This document shows, one piece after another, positions 18,353 through 29,193 of a stretch of DNA of 64,000 bases. The stretch comes from Chamaesiphon sp. GL140_3_metabinner_129_sub (GTDB lineage: Bacteria; Cyanobacteriota; Cyanobacteriia; Cyanobacteriales; Chamaesiphonaceae), in contig JANYIT010000185.1 in NCBI GenBank assembly GCA_025358725.1, positions 1 to 64,000 on the forward strand, in the 5' to 3' direction. The position numbers were made by a program, and so were the translations under genes. Every line of letters begins with the position of its first letter. Positions within the stretch are counted from its first letter, which is position 1. The notes below the pieces were generated by a model. The model saw nothing but the letters and a program-made list of their open reading frames with translations, was not told the origin of the DNA and searched no databases.

Positions 18353-20605
18353 ATGTCTGCTCAGCCGCCAAAAAAGACACTCCTGGCTCAACTTACTCAA
18401 GCCATTCAGCGGACTAAAGTTAACTTTACCCGATTGGCACTCAAGCCCAATGCCAGAGTTCCCAAACTTCTCGTTCAAGATGCTGATGCTCCACAACCAG
18501 ACACTTTTCCGCTCCTGGGCGAGAAATATGTATTGGGACGCAGTTCTCAATCTTGTGATATTGTCATTCGGAATGAGGTAGTCAGCCAGGTACATCTATC
18601 ATTGAGCCGAGACAGAAAAAAGGGTTCAACTTTTTTACTCAAAGATGAGGGTTCAACAAATGGGATTTATCGGGGCAAAAAACGGGTCGATCGAATCACG
18701 CTTAGAGATGGTGATACATTTACACTTGGGCCACCAGAACTCAAAGCAGCAGTAAAAATTACCTATCTCGATCCGCCGCCTGTATCGCTCCGAATTCTGA
18801 GATATGGATTGTATGGAACGGGCAGCCTTTTCGGTTTACTCTTATTGGCAATAGTCGCCGAATCTACCAAGATTCACGTCAACCCGCTCCCAGATGCCAA
18901 TGGACCAGTGATGGTATATGCTGATGACTTAGAAGAACCCTTACGTCCGCCAAAAGTTGGCTCACACAAGGATCTGGCAAATCTGACAGATTTTTCTAAG
19001 TACTTACCCAAAGCTCTAATTGCGTCCGAAGATAGCCGCTTTTATTGGCATTTTGGAGTCGATCCTTGGGGTGTCGGGCGGGCGGTAATTGTCGGACGAC
19101 AAAAGGGCAAATTGACTCAGGGTGCAAGTACACTGACTCAGCAGGTAGCGAGAAGTTTATTTCGATCGTATGTCGGAAGTGAGGACAATCTAGCCCGAAA
19201 AGCGCGGGAAGCTTTAGTAGCTCTCAAATTGGAAGCAACATACAGTAAAGATAAACTGTTATTAACTTATCTCAATCGCGTATTTTTGGGTGATGATGCT
19301 CATGGATTTGAAGATGCAGCCCAACATTATTTAGGCAAATCCGCCCGCGATCTTACTCTACCCGAATCGGCAATGCTGGTCGGTATTTTGCCTGGGCCAA
19401 ATATTTTCAATCCTTGTGTCGAAGATAAACAAGGGCGCAAAGGTACAAAAGCGATCGAACGACGGAATTTAGTCCTAACGAGAATGCTCGAAACAGGGAT
19501 GATTACTCAATTAGAGGCTAGAGAAGCGCGGAGATCGACCTTGAATTATCGACAGGAAGCTTGTGCGCCGAGTAGTAATACCAAGGCTCCCTATCTCTAT
19601 AGCTATGTATTTCAAGAACTCCAAGAAATTTTGGGAACCGAAACAGCCAAAGAAGGTAATTTTGCGATCGAAACCGGATTAAATCTCAAAATGCAAGCAA
19701 AAGCCGAAGCCGCACTGCGTCAAAATGTAGCTAATGCTGGTGGTAATTACCATTTTTCCCAAGGTGGCATCGTTACCCTCGATAGTAGTACCGGAATTGT
19801 CAAAGCAATGGTTGGTGGTGTGGACTATCAGAAAAGTCAATTCAACCGCGTCACAGATGCCCAGCGGCAGCCTGGATCGACATTTAAGCTATTTGGGTAT
19901 GCAGCCGCGATCGAGGGCGGTATATCGCCGGGAAAGACCTATTCCTGCGATCCTCTAGCCTGGGCGGGTAGAAGATTTCCTGGGTGTGGACATGGCGCGT
20001 CAGGATCGGCAAATATGTATACCGGATTCACCCTATCGGAAAATATTACAGCCTTGCGGGTGGCTCAGGATATTGGATTGCCCAAAGTACTCGAAACCGC
20101 TCATAGAATGGGGATTAAATCGCAACTCGATCAAGTGCCAGCCGTAATTCTGGGTCAGAGTGTAGTAAATATGTTGGAGATTACGGGAGCTTATGGTGCT
20201 GTTGCCGATCGAGGAATTTGGCACAAGCCCCGCGTGATCAAGCGAGTGTATGATACTAGCAATTGCGATCTCAAGCAAATTCGGACTTGTCGGGTGATGT
20301 ACGATTATACGAAGGACTCTCCATCGCGACGAGTATTGCGGGCAAGTATTTCCGATACGTTGACAACGATGATGCGTGGGGTGGTAACTAATGGTACTGG
20401 AAAAAATGCCGCGATCGGATTAGGCGAAGTAGGTAAAACTGGGACGACAAATGATAATGTCGATCTCTGGTTTATTGGCTTTATTCCCGATCAAAAAGTA
20501 ATTACTGGAGTTTGGTTGGGTAATGATGATAATTCACCCACCAAGGGCAGTAGCGCACAAGCTGCTCAATTATGGGGAAATTATATGGGTTCTGTCTTTA
20601 AGTAA
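18353..20605 (+). CDS. Class A penicillin-binding protein with N-terminal FHA domain
   Basis: FHA motif YVLGRSSQSCDIVIRNEVVSQVHLSL...DEGSTNGIY; TM; GT51 (EDSRFYWHFGVDPWG); transpeptidase (PGSTFK, GKTGTTND). Confidence 0.92.
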   Translation: MSAQPPKKTLLAQLTQAIQRTKVNFTRLALKPNARVPKLLVQDADAPQPDTFPLLGEKYVLGRSSQSCDIVIRNEVVSQVHLSLSRDRKKGSTFLLKDEGSTNGIYRGKKRVDRITLRDGDTFTLGPPELKAAVKITYLDPPPVSLRILRYGLYGTGSLFGLLLLAIVAESTKIHVNPLPDANGPVMVYADDLEEPLRPPKVGSHKDLANLTDFSKYLPKALIASEDSRFYWHFGVDPWGVGRAVIVGRQKGKLTQGASTLTQQVARSLFRSYVGSEDNLARKAREALVALKLEATYSKDKLLLTYLNRVFLGDDAHGFEDAAQHYLGKSARDLTLPESAMLVGILPGPNIFNPCVEDKQGRKGTKAIERRNLVLTRMLETGMITQLEAREARRSTLNYRQEACAPSSNTKAPYLYSYVFQELQEILGTETAKEGNFAIETGLNLKMQAKAEAALRQNVANAGGNYHFSQGGIVTLDSSTGIVKAMVGGVDYQKSQFNRVTDAQRQPGSTFKLFGYAAAIEGGISPGKTYSCDPLAWAGRRFPGCGHGASGSANMYTGFTLSENITALRVAQDIGLPKVLETAHRMGIKSQLDQVPAVILGQSVVNMLEITGAYGAVADRGIWHKPRVIKRVYDTSNCDLKQIRTCRVMYDYTKDSPSRRVLRASISDTLTTMMRGVVTNGTGKNAAIGLGEVGKTGTTNDNVDLWFIGFIPDQKVITGVWLGNDDNSPTKGSSAQAAQLWGNYMGSVFK

Positions 20606-20674
20606 TTAAACAAAGTAATTTGATGCAATGCTCATACCCAGAAAATCGGTCATAGTTTAAGTTGTTTGATCATT

Positions 20675-20711
20675 AAAGATAGGTACAATTTATTGATTAC
20701 ACCTATCTTTT
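20675..20711. terminator. Probable bidirectional terminator between convergent genes
   Basis: aaagataggt ... acctatcttt flanking a 16-nt loop. Confidence 0.6.
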
Positions 20712-20720
20712 AGTTGATTT

Positions 20721-21695
20721 TTAAGCACTTTTGACCAGTTCTTTTGCTTTTAACTTAGATGACTTCATTTTACGTTTGAGAGCTACAACAGAGCCAAACG
20801 CCACGATTGAACCCAGCATCGTCGTAGGTTCGGGGGCAGCCGTAGGTGACACAGTGTTAAATGCTAGCTCCCCGATTAGCTTATGTCCAGCAGTGGTTGG
20901 ATGCATGTAATCCCAAAATAGATAAGTATCGGGCGTTCCACAAACAGAGCTAGCTGTTATACATTGATTTGTAACATTATCAAATCCAAAACTGCTAGGA
21001 TTGTTAACAACCTGATTAAACAAAGAATTAACATCGAGTAAGTTTAAGTTAACACCGGGATTAGCTTGACTTAAACTATTAATACTCGCTGCCAAACCAG
21101 TATTATGCACTAGAGTTAAGGTATCTAGAGACGCAGAATTAGTCGTATTGAGCGTAGCCGGGAGCTTACCTAAATCTGCTAAGTTGGGAACTAAAATATT
21201 TTTGGCACCGCGAGAGATCAAAGTCGTAATTTCACTAGATAAATTAGCAATTGATACTGCTGGATTGGTGGGAATGGTAGATCCCAAATAATCATTGGCT
21301 CCCGCCCAGACAACATAAAGTGCATCAGGATCGCTAATCGGATTAGCAATTATTTCTTGTTGTACTCCCACTAAAGCTGGAATGGTAATAGAAATTAGAG
21401 GTTGAATAGTATTTGCGGTACCAGTTGTGGCACCACCTACTGCAAAATTGGTGTTGGGAGTAGTCGCTATTCCTAAACTATCTGCGAGGTATTCAATCCA
21501 GATGTTCCCATTAGAAAATTTTCCATTTCCTTGAGTATATGGCGGTGCAGCACCACCTGTTGCGACTGATACTCGTCCAAGATCGGAAAGACTATCTCCA
21601 TAGACAATTATTTGACTAAAAGTAGCGGCAATCGCCTTAATTGGAAATAGGCTAGAACCAAGAATTAATCCGCTAATGATTAAGAATTTTTTCAT
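20721..21695 (-). CDS. SGNH/GDSL-type esterase with PEP-CTERM-like sorting tail
   Basis: IIVYGDSLSDLGRV, WAGANDYL, WDYMHPTTAGH; C-terminal PEPTTMLGSIVAFGSVVALKRK. Confidence 0.88.
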   Translation of the reverse strand: MKKFLIISGLILGSSLFPIKAIAATFSQIIVYGDSLSDLGRVSVATGGAAPPYTQGNGKFSNGNIWIEYLADSLGIATTPNTNFAVGGATTGTANTIQPLISITIPALVGVQQEIIANPISDPDALYVVWAGANDYLGSTIPTNPAVSIANLSSEITTLISRGAKNILVPNLADLGKLPATLNTTNSASLDTLTLVHNTGLAASINSLSQANPGVNLNLLDVNSLFNQVVNNPSSFGFDNVTNQCITASSVCGTPDTYLFWDYMHPTTAGHKLIGELAFNTVSPTAAPEPTTMLGSIVAFGSVVALKRKMKSSKLKAKELVKSA

Positions 21696-21887
21696 TTGGT
21701 TTGCAGAGTATAGTAATTCAAATACTTTTGAGAGTCAAGACTATCTTAAGCTACGGATATAGGAGCTAGAATGTTTGTCGATCGAATCTTGCAGTTTTAT
21801 ATTCACAATAATCGCTACATTGTATCTCATTAGTATCAAAAACAGTAGATAAAAGACATATTTTGACATTTCCCAAACAACAAACAC

Positions 21888-21919
21888 AAAAAAAGAGCGC
21901 GGAGTTAAGTCCTCGCTCT
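21888..21919 (-). terminator. Rho-independent terminator of rbcL-rbcX-rbcS
   Basis: On the minus strand, agagcgagga-cttaac-tccgcgctct followed by a T tract. Confidence 0.85.
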
Positions 21920-21973
21920 CTCAATAAATATTAGTTTCAAAAAATTAGAACTACAATTAGTTCACTTTACCTA

Positions 21974-22294
21974 CTATGGTTTGTGAACAATGAAGCTCAA
22001 TACTTGGCACTGTTTGATGTTGTCAAAACCAACAACACGGATGAAACAATGACCGTACTCACTCCGACAAGCGCGAACTTCGTTGAGGATTTCGGTAGTA
22101 GTAGTAGCGTTGAATAAAGGTAACTTCCAGAGTGTCCAGTAGTGTTGAGTAGGTTCAGATTCTTTACTGAACTCAACACCAGGAATATACCCTTGATCAA
22201 GCATATATTGAAGTTGCTTGGCAATTTGAGCATCGCTCAATGGGGGCAAGTAGGAAAAAGTCTCGTAGCGACGTTCAAATGGTAAAGTTTGCAT
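21974..22294 (-). CDS. rbcS: RuBisCO small subunit
   Basis: [42 protein letters not shown]...[10 protein letters not shown]. Confidence 0.97.
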   Translation of the reverse strand: MQTLPFERRYETFSYLPPLSDAQIAKQLQYMLDQGYIPGVEFSKESEPTQHYWTLWKLPLFNATTTTEILNEVRACRSEYGHCFIRVVGFDNIKQCQVLSFIVHKP

Positions 22295-22345
22295 TTCTCT
22301 GTGCTCTACAGCTAAATATAGTTGAGATGGGTGCGTCCTTGTTAG

Positions 22346-22726
22346 TTACTCAGACGATGATTCTAACTGGTGGTTTGGTTCGGTAATGGATAGCTGCGAT
22401 AGCTTCTCTAGTTGTTGCTTGCGATGCTGACTATTTTTGTGCTTAATCTCATGAAACACCATCTCTGGCAAATCATCCATGATTTCTTCGACTAGATACT
22501 CCCTCACCGCCATAATCCGGAAGGCTAACTCTTGGTTTTCTGCCAAGAGTGCGAGTAAATAGACTTCGCCATCTTGAAGGATCGATCGACCAGAGAAACT
22601 GCGTAACCACAGTGCCAATGGGGGATTTGTTTCAGTCAACTGCTCCAAAACAATTTGCACCGCTTGATAAGTCAAGTAGCTAGAGATTACTTTCGTCGTA
22701 GCTTTGGCAACTTGTTTGTAATCCAT
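22346..22726 (-). CDS. rbcX: RuBisCO assembly chaperone RbcX
   Basis: MDYKQVAKATTKVISSYLTYQAVQIVLEQLTETNPPLALWL; between rbcL and rbcS. Confidence 0.95.
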   Translation of the reverse strand: MDYKQVAKATTKVISSYLTYQAVQIVLEQLTETNPPLALWLRSFSGRSILQDGEVYLLALLAENQELAFRIMAVREYLVEEIMDDLPEMVFHEIKHKNSQHRKQQLEKLSQLSITEPNHQLESSSE

Positions 22727-22810
22727 TACCGCAAGTAGTGAAGGTAGGTAAAATGAAGTACGAGTTCAAAATATTAATTTATTCCCCATACTTTAGACCC
22801 AATCTTCAAT

Positions 22811-24241
22811 CTACAGAGTATCCATTGCTTCATATTCAAACTTGATCTCTTTCCAGAGTTCAAGTGCAACAGCTAGTTCAGGAGACCATTTACCAGCTTC
22901 ACGGAGGACATCGCCACCTTCACGCATGAGGTTACGACCTTCGTTCCGAGCTTGAATACAAGCTTCTAGTGCGACGCGGTTAGCTGTGGCACCAGGAGCG
23001 TTACCCCATGGGTGACCAGCAGTACCACCACCAAATTGGAGGCAAGAGTCATCGCCGAAGATTTCTACCAGTGCAGGCATGTGCCAGACGTGGATACCAC
23101 CAGACGCAACTGGGAATACTCCAGGCATAGAAGCCCAATCTTGGGTGAAGAAAATACCGCGTGAGCGATCTTCTTCGATGTAGTTCTCACGCATCAGGTC
23201 AACAAAACCCATGGTGATGCCTTTTTCGCCTTCAAGTTTACCTACAACGGTACCGGAGTGAAGGTGATCTCCACCAGACATCCGCAAGCATTTCGCCAAA
23301 ACGCGGAAGTGGATACCGTGATTTTTTTGACGATCGACTACTGCGTGCATTGCGCGGTGAATGTGCAGTAATAAACCATTGGCACGACACCATTTAGCCA
23401 AGCTAGTATTAGCAGTAAAACCAGCGGTGAAGAAGTCATGCATGATGATGGGTGTGCCGATTTCTTTAGCGAATTCAGCGCGTTCCATCATTTCTTCAGA
23501 AGTAGGCGCAGTCACGTTGAGGTAGTGACCTTTGATTTCGCCAGTTTCTGCTTGAGCTTTTTCGATTGCTTCTTGAACGAACAAGAACCGATCGCGCCAA
23601 CGCATAAATGGTTGGGAGTTGATGTTCTCATCATCTTTGGTTAAATCTAGACCACCACGGAGTACTTCATAAACCGCACGACCATAGTTTTTAGCAGACA
23701 GACCGAGTTTTGGTTTGATTGTACAACCTAACAACGGACGACCATATTTATTTAATTTATCACGCTCAACGGTAATTCCGTGAGGAGGACCTTGGAAGGT
23801 CTTGAGATAAGCAACAGGAATACGTAAGTCTTCTAAACGTAATGCACGTAGGGCTTTGAAACCAAATACGTTACCTACTAATGAGGTAAGCATGTTGGTA
23901 ACGGAACCTTCTTCAAATAAATCTAAAGGATAGGCAATAAAGCAAAAATATTGATTGTCTTCACCTTGTACTGGTTCAATGTGGTAACAACGACCTTTGT
24001 ACCGATCTAGGTCGGTGAGCAAGTCAGTCCAAACAGTGGTCCAGGTACCTGTGGAAGACTCAGCGGCTACAGCAGCAGCAGCTTCTTCTGCGGGAACTCC
24101 AGGTTGAGGAGTCATCCGGAAAGCTGCTAGTAAATCTGTATCTTTGGGTGTGTAGTCAGGGGTGTAATAAGTCAGACGATAGTCTTGTACACCAGCCTTG
24201 TACCCAGCTTTTGCCTGAGTTTGAGTTTGCGCGTAAGCCAT
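22811..24241 (-). CDS. rbcL: RuBisCO large subunit
   Basis: Full-length form I RbcL ([61 protein letters not shown]). Confidence 0.99.
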   Translation of the reverse strand: MAYAQTQTQAKAGYKAGVQDYRLTYYTPDYTPKDTDLLAAFRMTPQPGVPAEEAAAAVAAESSTGTWTTVWTDLLTDLDRYKGRCYHIEPVQGEDNQYFCFIAYPLDLFEEGSVTNMLTSLVGNVFGFKALRALRLEDLRIPVAYLKTFQGPPHGITVERDKLNKYGRPLLGCTIKPKLGLSAKNYGRAVYEVLRGGLDLTKDDENINSQPFMRWRDRFLFVQEAIEKAQAETGEIKGHYLNVTAPTSEEMMERAEFAKEIGTPIIMHDFFTAGFTANTSLAKWCRANGLLLHIHRAMHAVVDRQKNHGIHFRVLAKCLRMSGGDHLHSGTVVGKLEGEKGITMGFVDLMRENYIEEDRSRGIFFTQDWASMPGVFPVASGGIHVWHMPALVEIFGDDSCLQFGGGTAGHPWGNAPGATANRVALEACIQARNEGRNLMREGGDVLREAGKWSPELAVALELWKEIKFEYEAMDTL

Positions 24242-24412
24242 AAATTTCCTAACCTTCAGGAACCAGTTGACGTTTCTTGTTAAAACTAACTATATCAGTA
24301 AGTGTATAAGTTTTGGTTCCGATCTTTTGACGATCGTGATAAGAGTAATTAATATATGTGCCATCAATGGGGATCTATACAACCATAACGGTTTTGTAAC
24401 GAATATGTAACG

Positions 24413-24453
24413 AAAAAATGGTAGTTAGACTCGCTGTCTAACCACCATTTTTT
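24413..24453. terminator. Bidirectional terminator between infC and rbcL
   Basis: aaaaaatggtagttagac-tcgct-gtctaaccaccatttttt; near-perfect stem flanked by A and T tracts. Confidence 0.85.
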
Positions 24454-24516
24454 GATTGTGAGTAGCCACAACCCTTGAGTACCGATAAAGCGGCGTTTTT
24501 ATTCGGGGGTTCCCCC

Positions 24517-24543
24517 CGTTGGCGTAGCCGCTCCGACAGGAGA
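24517..24543 (-). repeat. Dispersed palindromic repeat, intergenic copy (reverse orientation)
   Basis: cgttggcgtagccgctccgacaggaga. Confidence 0.7.
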
Positions 24544-24591
24544 TATAAAAAAACGACAAGACAGGGCACCCAGAGATCTACGCTGTTACGA

Positions 24592-25134
24592 TTAGACTTT
24601 CTTAGGCGACAGTAGCATCATCATGTTCCGTCCTTCTTTTTTGGGGAACTGCTGAACCTCAGCGATTTCCTGAAGGTCATTTGCCATGCGGCGGAGGACT
24701 TTTTCAGCGAGATCGCTATGCTGGATCTCACGTCCACGGAAGGTGATGGTGGCTTTGACTTTATCGCCAGATTTGATAAATCGATCGGCTTGACTAACTC
24801 GTACTTGGTAGTCATGTTCCTCGATCGTGTACCGCATTTTGACTTCTTTGACTTCAGCAGTATGCTGTTTCTTCTTTGCTTCGCGAGCTTTCTTTTCTAG
24901 TTCAAATTTATATTTCCCGTAGTCCATAATCCGGCACACGGGTGGATCGGCTTTGTCGCTGACAAGCACTAAATCTAGTCCATTCTCGTCCGCTATTCCC
25001 TGCGCCTCTTGAGGCGTGAGGATGCCTAGTTGTTCGCCATCAGTACCGATGACCCGAATTTGCGGAAAGCGAATCCGTTCGTTGATTTGAGGAAGATCGC
25101 GGGTGCGTCTTTTTTCGATGATGGGTGATTTAAT
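24592..25134 (-). CDS. infC: Translation initiation factor IF-3; full-length frame has no ATG/GTG/TTG start, approximate ATT start chosen at 25134
   Basis: Upstream of the track start (GTG at 24969) the frame encodes [73 protein letters not shown], a complete IF-3 N-domain; frame closed by TAG at 25209-25207. Confidence 0.9.
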   Translation of the reverse strand: MKSPIIEKRRTRDLPQINERIRFPQIRVIGTDGEQLGILTPQEAQGIADENGLDLVLVSDKADPPVCRIMDYGKYKFELEKKAREAKKKQHTAEVKEVKMRYTIEEHDYQVRVSQADRFIKSGDKVKATITFRGREIQHSDLAEKVLRRMANDLQEIAEVQQFPKKEGRNMMMLLSPKKV

Positions 25135-25349
25135 AGCTATGGGAGTTTCTGGTGGGTAGGTGGTCGGGTTATCCTCAATTACAGCTAGCCGTAAAATCGG
25201 TTTAAACTAAATAAACAAATATTATTTAGTTTGATATGACTATTTTACCCAAGTTCTGAAGAACGAGCGCAAAAGTTTAATATTTTTTAAGCTTAATGTC
25301 GCCTTTTTTTAGAGTGTTTGGAGATCGAAAGACCCGATTAGGAGACTGT

Positions 25350-26276
25350 ATGTTGCAGACTTGGCATCAAAAAGTAGGAAATCAGCGCGATTGGGTTTGG
25401 CGAGGTTGGCAAACTCGGTATACTTATCAGCGATGCCATAGCAAACAAGTCAACTTGCCACCAGTGCTACTCATCCATGGCTTTGGAGCCTCGATCGGTC
25501 ATTGGCAACACAATTTAGAATTTCTAGCTGCTGATCATACTGTTTATGCACTGGATCTCGTCGGGTGGGGTGGATCGAGGAAACCCAATATTGAATATGA
25601 TATTGATTTATGGGTAGATCAAGTTTACAATTTCTGGCAGACATTTGTCGGTCAGCCGATGATTGTGATCGGTAACTCGATCGGCTCTCTAGTGGCTTTG
25701 GTTGCAGCAGCGAGACATCCAGAGCTAGCAGCTAGTCTTGTGATGGTCAGTCTACCGGATTTGTCAGCGGAACAAGAAATGATTCCTCGATCGATCCAAC
25801 CATTAGTTAATGGACTGAAGAAAATCATCCTAAATCCGCCGCTATTGCACAGCCTATTTCGAGTAGTCAGTCGGCCAAAAGTTGCCCGCAAATGGGCACA
25901 AATTGCCTATGCCAATTCCGATCGAGTCACAGATGATTTAATTGACTTATTTCTGACTCCAGCGCAAGAACGGGAGGCTCCGGCGGCATTCGTCAAGATT
26001 ATGCAGGGGATGACTAGTAGTAACTTTTCCCCAAATATTCGGAAGCTGCTACCAGGGATGCAGATTCCGATGCTATTACTGTGGGGTGATGAAGATCGGA
26101 TGATTCCGCCTGGGACTGCGGATGTCTTGATAAAATTAAATCCGTTGCTGGAGCTAGTGCAGCTAGAATCTGCTGGACATTGTGCCCATCATGAGGTGCC
26201 TGAAGTTGTGAATAATAAAATTCGGAGTTGGCTGGATGCATTAGACAAAACCAATACTCACAAGGATAGGGACTAG
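25350..26276 (+). CDS. Alpha/beta-fold hydrolase (start 25350 preferred; track ORF begins at 25296)
   Basis: LLIHGFGASIGHWQHN, nucleophile elbow GNSIGS, LLLWGDEDRMIPP, AGHCAHHE. Confidence 0.88.
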   Translation: MLQTWHQKVGNQRDWVWRGWQTRYTYQRCHSKQVNLPPVLLIHGFGASIGHWQHNLEFLAADHTVYALDLVGWGGSRKPNIEYDIDLWVDQVYNFWQTFVGQPMIVIGNSIGSLVALVAAARHPELAASLVMVSLPDLSAEQEMIPRSIQPLVNGLKKIILNPPLLHSLFRVVSRPKVARKWAQIAYANSDRVTDDLIDLFLTPAQEREAPAAFVKIMQGMTSSNFSPNIRKLLPGMQIPMLLLWGDEDRMIPPGTADVLIKLNPLLELVQLESAGHCAHHEVPEVVNNKIRSWLDALDKTNTHKDRD

Positions 26277-26345
26277 AAGAGCAGTCAGATTCAGAACGCG
26301 CAAACGTTAGATCATCCCTAGCCTCTAGCTCCTATCCCCTATTCT

Positions 26346-26696
26346 CTACCCAACCGTAACTTGGTCGATATTGACATCAGTAGTACCAGAAACGCCACTA
26401 GCTAACTCAACCATCCGATCGAGAATTTCTTGGCTAGGAACATCACCTTTGAGGACAACACTGCCACCAGTTTGGGCAACCCAGAGCGTCTCTACGTCAG
26501 TTACAGAGGCATCTTCGTCAAAAGCTAGAGCAACACGCTTGGATAGACCACTTTGGTCATATTCACCATTGACTCCAAGCCTTTCTGCGGCTATTTCTCC
26601 ACCAGTTTCAGGATCTGTGGCATCAGCAGCAGCGACGGGATTGACTTCAGCATTTTCTGGTTTTTCCATGCCGAACATTTTTTTGAAGAAACCCAT
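26346..26696 (-). CDS. BON-domain protein (start likely 26696)
   Basis: MGFFKKMFGMEK...GGSVVLKGDVPSQEILDRMVELASGVSGTTDVNIDQVTV. Confidence 0.7.
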   Translation of the reverse strand: MGFFKKMFGMEKPENAEVNPVAAADATDPETGGEIAAERLGVNGEYDQSGLSKRVALAFDEDASVTDVETLWVAQTGGSVVLKGDVPSQEILDRMVELASGVSGTTDVNIDQVTVG

Positions 26697-26920
26697 GATT
26701 GCAATACTCCATGTAGAAAGATAAACCCTATCTATTATGTCGGTTATTTTTGGTGAAATACGTCGATGATTACATTTTTTTAAAAATTGTGACAATGAAA
26801 AATTGTGGGACAATATAACGCTGTGGCTAAATGGTAGGCTTTACGCTTTAGGTGTTAGGCTTTAGCACTAAGACACCAAAGACCTAACAACCAAGACCTA
26901 ATAACTAATTTTAAAGTGAG

Positions 26921-27424
26921 ATGAAGCATACCCTATCTGTTTTGGTTGAAGATGAAGCTGGCGTTCTGACTCGGATTGCGGGATTATTTGCCCGGAGAGG
27001 ATTTAATATTGAGAGTCTGGCTGTCGGCCCTGCCGAACAGGAAGGTCGATCGCGTGTCACGATGGTGGTGAATGGTGACGATCACTCGATCGAGCAACTA
27101 ACTAAGCAGTTGTATAAACTGGTGAATATTTTGAAGGTGTCAGATCTGACAGATATTCCTTGTGTCGAACGAGAATTGATGCTGCTCAAAGTTAATGCTA
27201 GTAGTGCCAATCGATCGGAGATCCTCGAACTTGCCAATATCTTTCGAGCGCGGGTAGTAGATGTCGCCGAAGATGCGCTGACTTTAGAAGTCGTCGGCGA
27301 TCCTGGTAAAATCGTCGCGATCGTTCAAGTCTTGCAAAAATTTGGAATCAAAGAGATCGCTCGTACGGGGAAAGTCGCTCTATCTAGAGAATCGAAGGTC
27401 AATACTGAATCTTTGAAGTTGTAA
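26921..27424 (+). CDS. ilvH: Acetolactate synthase small subunit
   Basis: [39 protein letters not shown] (ACT domain). Confidence 0.95.
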   Translation: MKHTLSVLVEDEAGVLTRIAGLFARRGFNIESLAVGPAEQEGRSRVTMVVNGDDHSIEQLTKQLYKLVNILKVSDLTDIPCVERELMLLKVNASSANRSEILELANIFRARVVDVAEDALTLEVVGDPGKIVAIVQVLQKFGIKEIARTGKVALSRESKVNTESLKL

Positions 27425-27760
27425 AATTGTCAATAGCGGGATTCGACTGTGTTTAAACTGCCATTATTTGTAGATCTATCGACAATTCCCTTCTAGCAGA
27501 TAGTGATGCTATAATTCTATAGTAAATATTAAGTTTATTTATGTTGTGCTCAAATCAGTGCTGATGGAGTGGTGCTATTCATTATGCTGTGAGGCGATTA
27601 CCGTTTCGCCAAAATAGAGCCAGCAGCGCAGATGTCAACGGATCTCTGTCAGAGGCTAGTCTGACTAAAATTTAACCAAATATAGACTCCATTGGTTAAT
27701 TGGTAATTCGATCGAACTGCTGTAGCTAGTGTTTAGCATCTTTAGCGAGTGTAAATTATT

Positions 27761-28660
27761 TTGTCTGGTCCTCTTACAATTGCAGTTTTGGCTGACTCTA
27801 CGGATCTGCTCCCGTTACTGGGTCAATTTTTAGGTGCCGAGCGTTATATACTACAGTATTTTACCAGCCAATCGGAGTTCCTAATTCATATTGAGACAGT
27901 CAAGCACGAGCTAGATTGCCTAGTTTTCTACTCTCAACAGCAACTACTCCCTGTCATCAATTATCTTTACGATCGCGGGCTAATTTTGCCTGTGGTGATC
28001 GTGCATCGATTAATTCCGCACAATTTACCGAGTCACGAGACTACCACCACTAATAATTTATCTGTATCTAGTAGTTATATTTATCAGCCGTCCGAAGTAA
28101 TTTTGGCAGTAACAGAGCTGTCAGACATTGGGGTGGCAATCGATAAAGCCATTGCAAAGTTTTTGAACCTAACTCCCATCATGCCAGCATCTGAGGATTC
28201 TCAGCCCACCAAACTTGAAATTGCGATCGATCTTCCTGAACCAAACTTTCTGCTCCAACAGCAAAGCCGATTGGCACAGAAGCTCAACGAGCGGTTAGGG
28301 TATTTAGCCGTTTACTACAAACGCAATCCGCGCCAATTTTTCCGGCATCTCGATCGCCAACAGAAGCAAGAGCTATTGGATCGGTTAAAGTCTGAATATC
28401 GGAAGATAGTCATCGACTATTTCGCTGATAGTAGTCAGCTTAATATTAAGATCGACGAATTTGTCAGCTCGATATTTTTCAGAGATCTTGCCGTTTCAGA
28501 GATTGTCAAGATTCACATGGAATTGATGGAAGAATTCTCAAACCAGTTAAAATTGGAAGGACGCAGCGAGGAAGTTTTATTAGATTATCGCCTCACCCTG
28601 ATCGACATTATTGCCCATCTATGTGAAATGTACCGGAGATCGGTACCCCGAGAGGTATAG
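27761..28660 (+). CDS. kaiA: Circadian clock protein KaiA (TTG start)
   Basis: Pseudoreceiver N-terminus and C-terminal LNERLGYLAVYYKRNPRQFFRHLDRQQKQELLDRLKSEYRKIVIDYF; adjacent to kaiB and kaiC. Confidence 0.93.
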   Translation: MSGPLTIAVLADSTDLLPLLGQFLGAERYILQYFTSQSEFLIHIETVKHELDCLVFYSQQQLLPVINYLYDRGLILPVVIVHRLIPHNLPSHETTTTNNLSVSSSYIYQPSEVILAVTELSDIGVAIDKAIAKFLNLTPIMPASEDSQPTKLEIAIDLPEPNFLLQQQSRLAQKLNERLGYLAVYYKRNPRQFFRHLDRQQKQELLDRLKSEYRKIVIDYFADSSQLNIKIDEFVSSIFFRDLAVSEIVKIHMELMEEFSNQLKLEGRSEEVLLDYRLTLIDIIAHLCEMYRRSVPREV

Positions 28661-28878
28661 CCGGGATGGGAATTGAGAGTGTGTGAGACTGTAAGAACAG
28701 TAAATACTTCCCAGATTCCCATACCGCTGCTTTACAGACTACCAGTCATGCTCCAGTCTCTAGGCTTGTTGGCTATGAAAGCAATCGATCGACGAAATCT
28801 TTGTAGCGTCGTTATTCGACATCAATCTCCAAATAATTGAGTTTAATATTTCGTCCCTTATCACTAATCGATTAACTT

Positions 28879-29193
28879 ATGCTTCCATTAATGAAAACTT
28901 ATGTCTTAAAGCTTTATGTGGCAGGAAATACACCTAATTCAGTCAGAGCACTCCGAACTCTAAAGAATATCTTAGAAGAAGAGTTCAAAGGTGTATATGC
29001 GCTTAAAGTAATTGATGTGTTGAAAAATCCCCAACTAGCAGAAGAGGATAAAATCTTAGCTACGCCGACACTCTCTAAAGTTTTACCACCACCAGTGCGG
29101 AAAATTATTGGCGATTTATCCGATCGAGAAAAAGTGTTAATCGGGCTAGATCTTCTTTATGAAGAACTATCCGAGCGCGAAGGAGATTATTAG
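28879..29193 (+). CDS. kaiB: Circadian clock protein KaiB
   Basis: [60 protein letters not shown]. Confidence 0.97.
   Translation: MLPLMKTYVLKLYVAGNTPNSVRALRTLKNILEEEFKGVYALKVIDVLKNPQLAEEDKILATPTLSKVLPPPVRKIIGDLSDREKVLIGLDLLYEELSEREGDY

Noticed and set aside
26836-26910. Imperfect repeats (ttaggctttag / agacctaacaacc) upstream of ilvH
   Set aside because: Looks like degenerate STRR; no clear unit or function.
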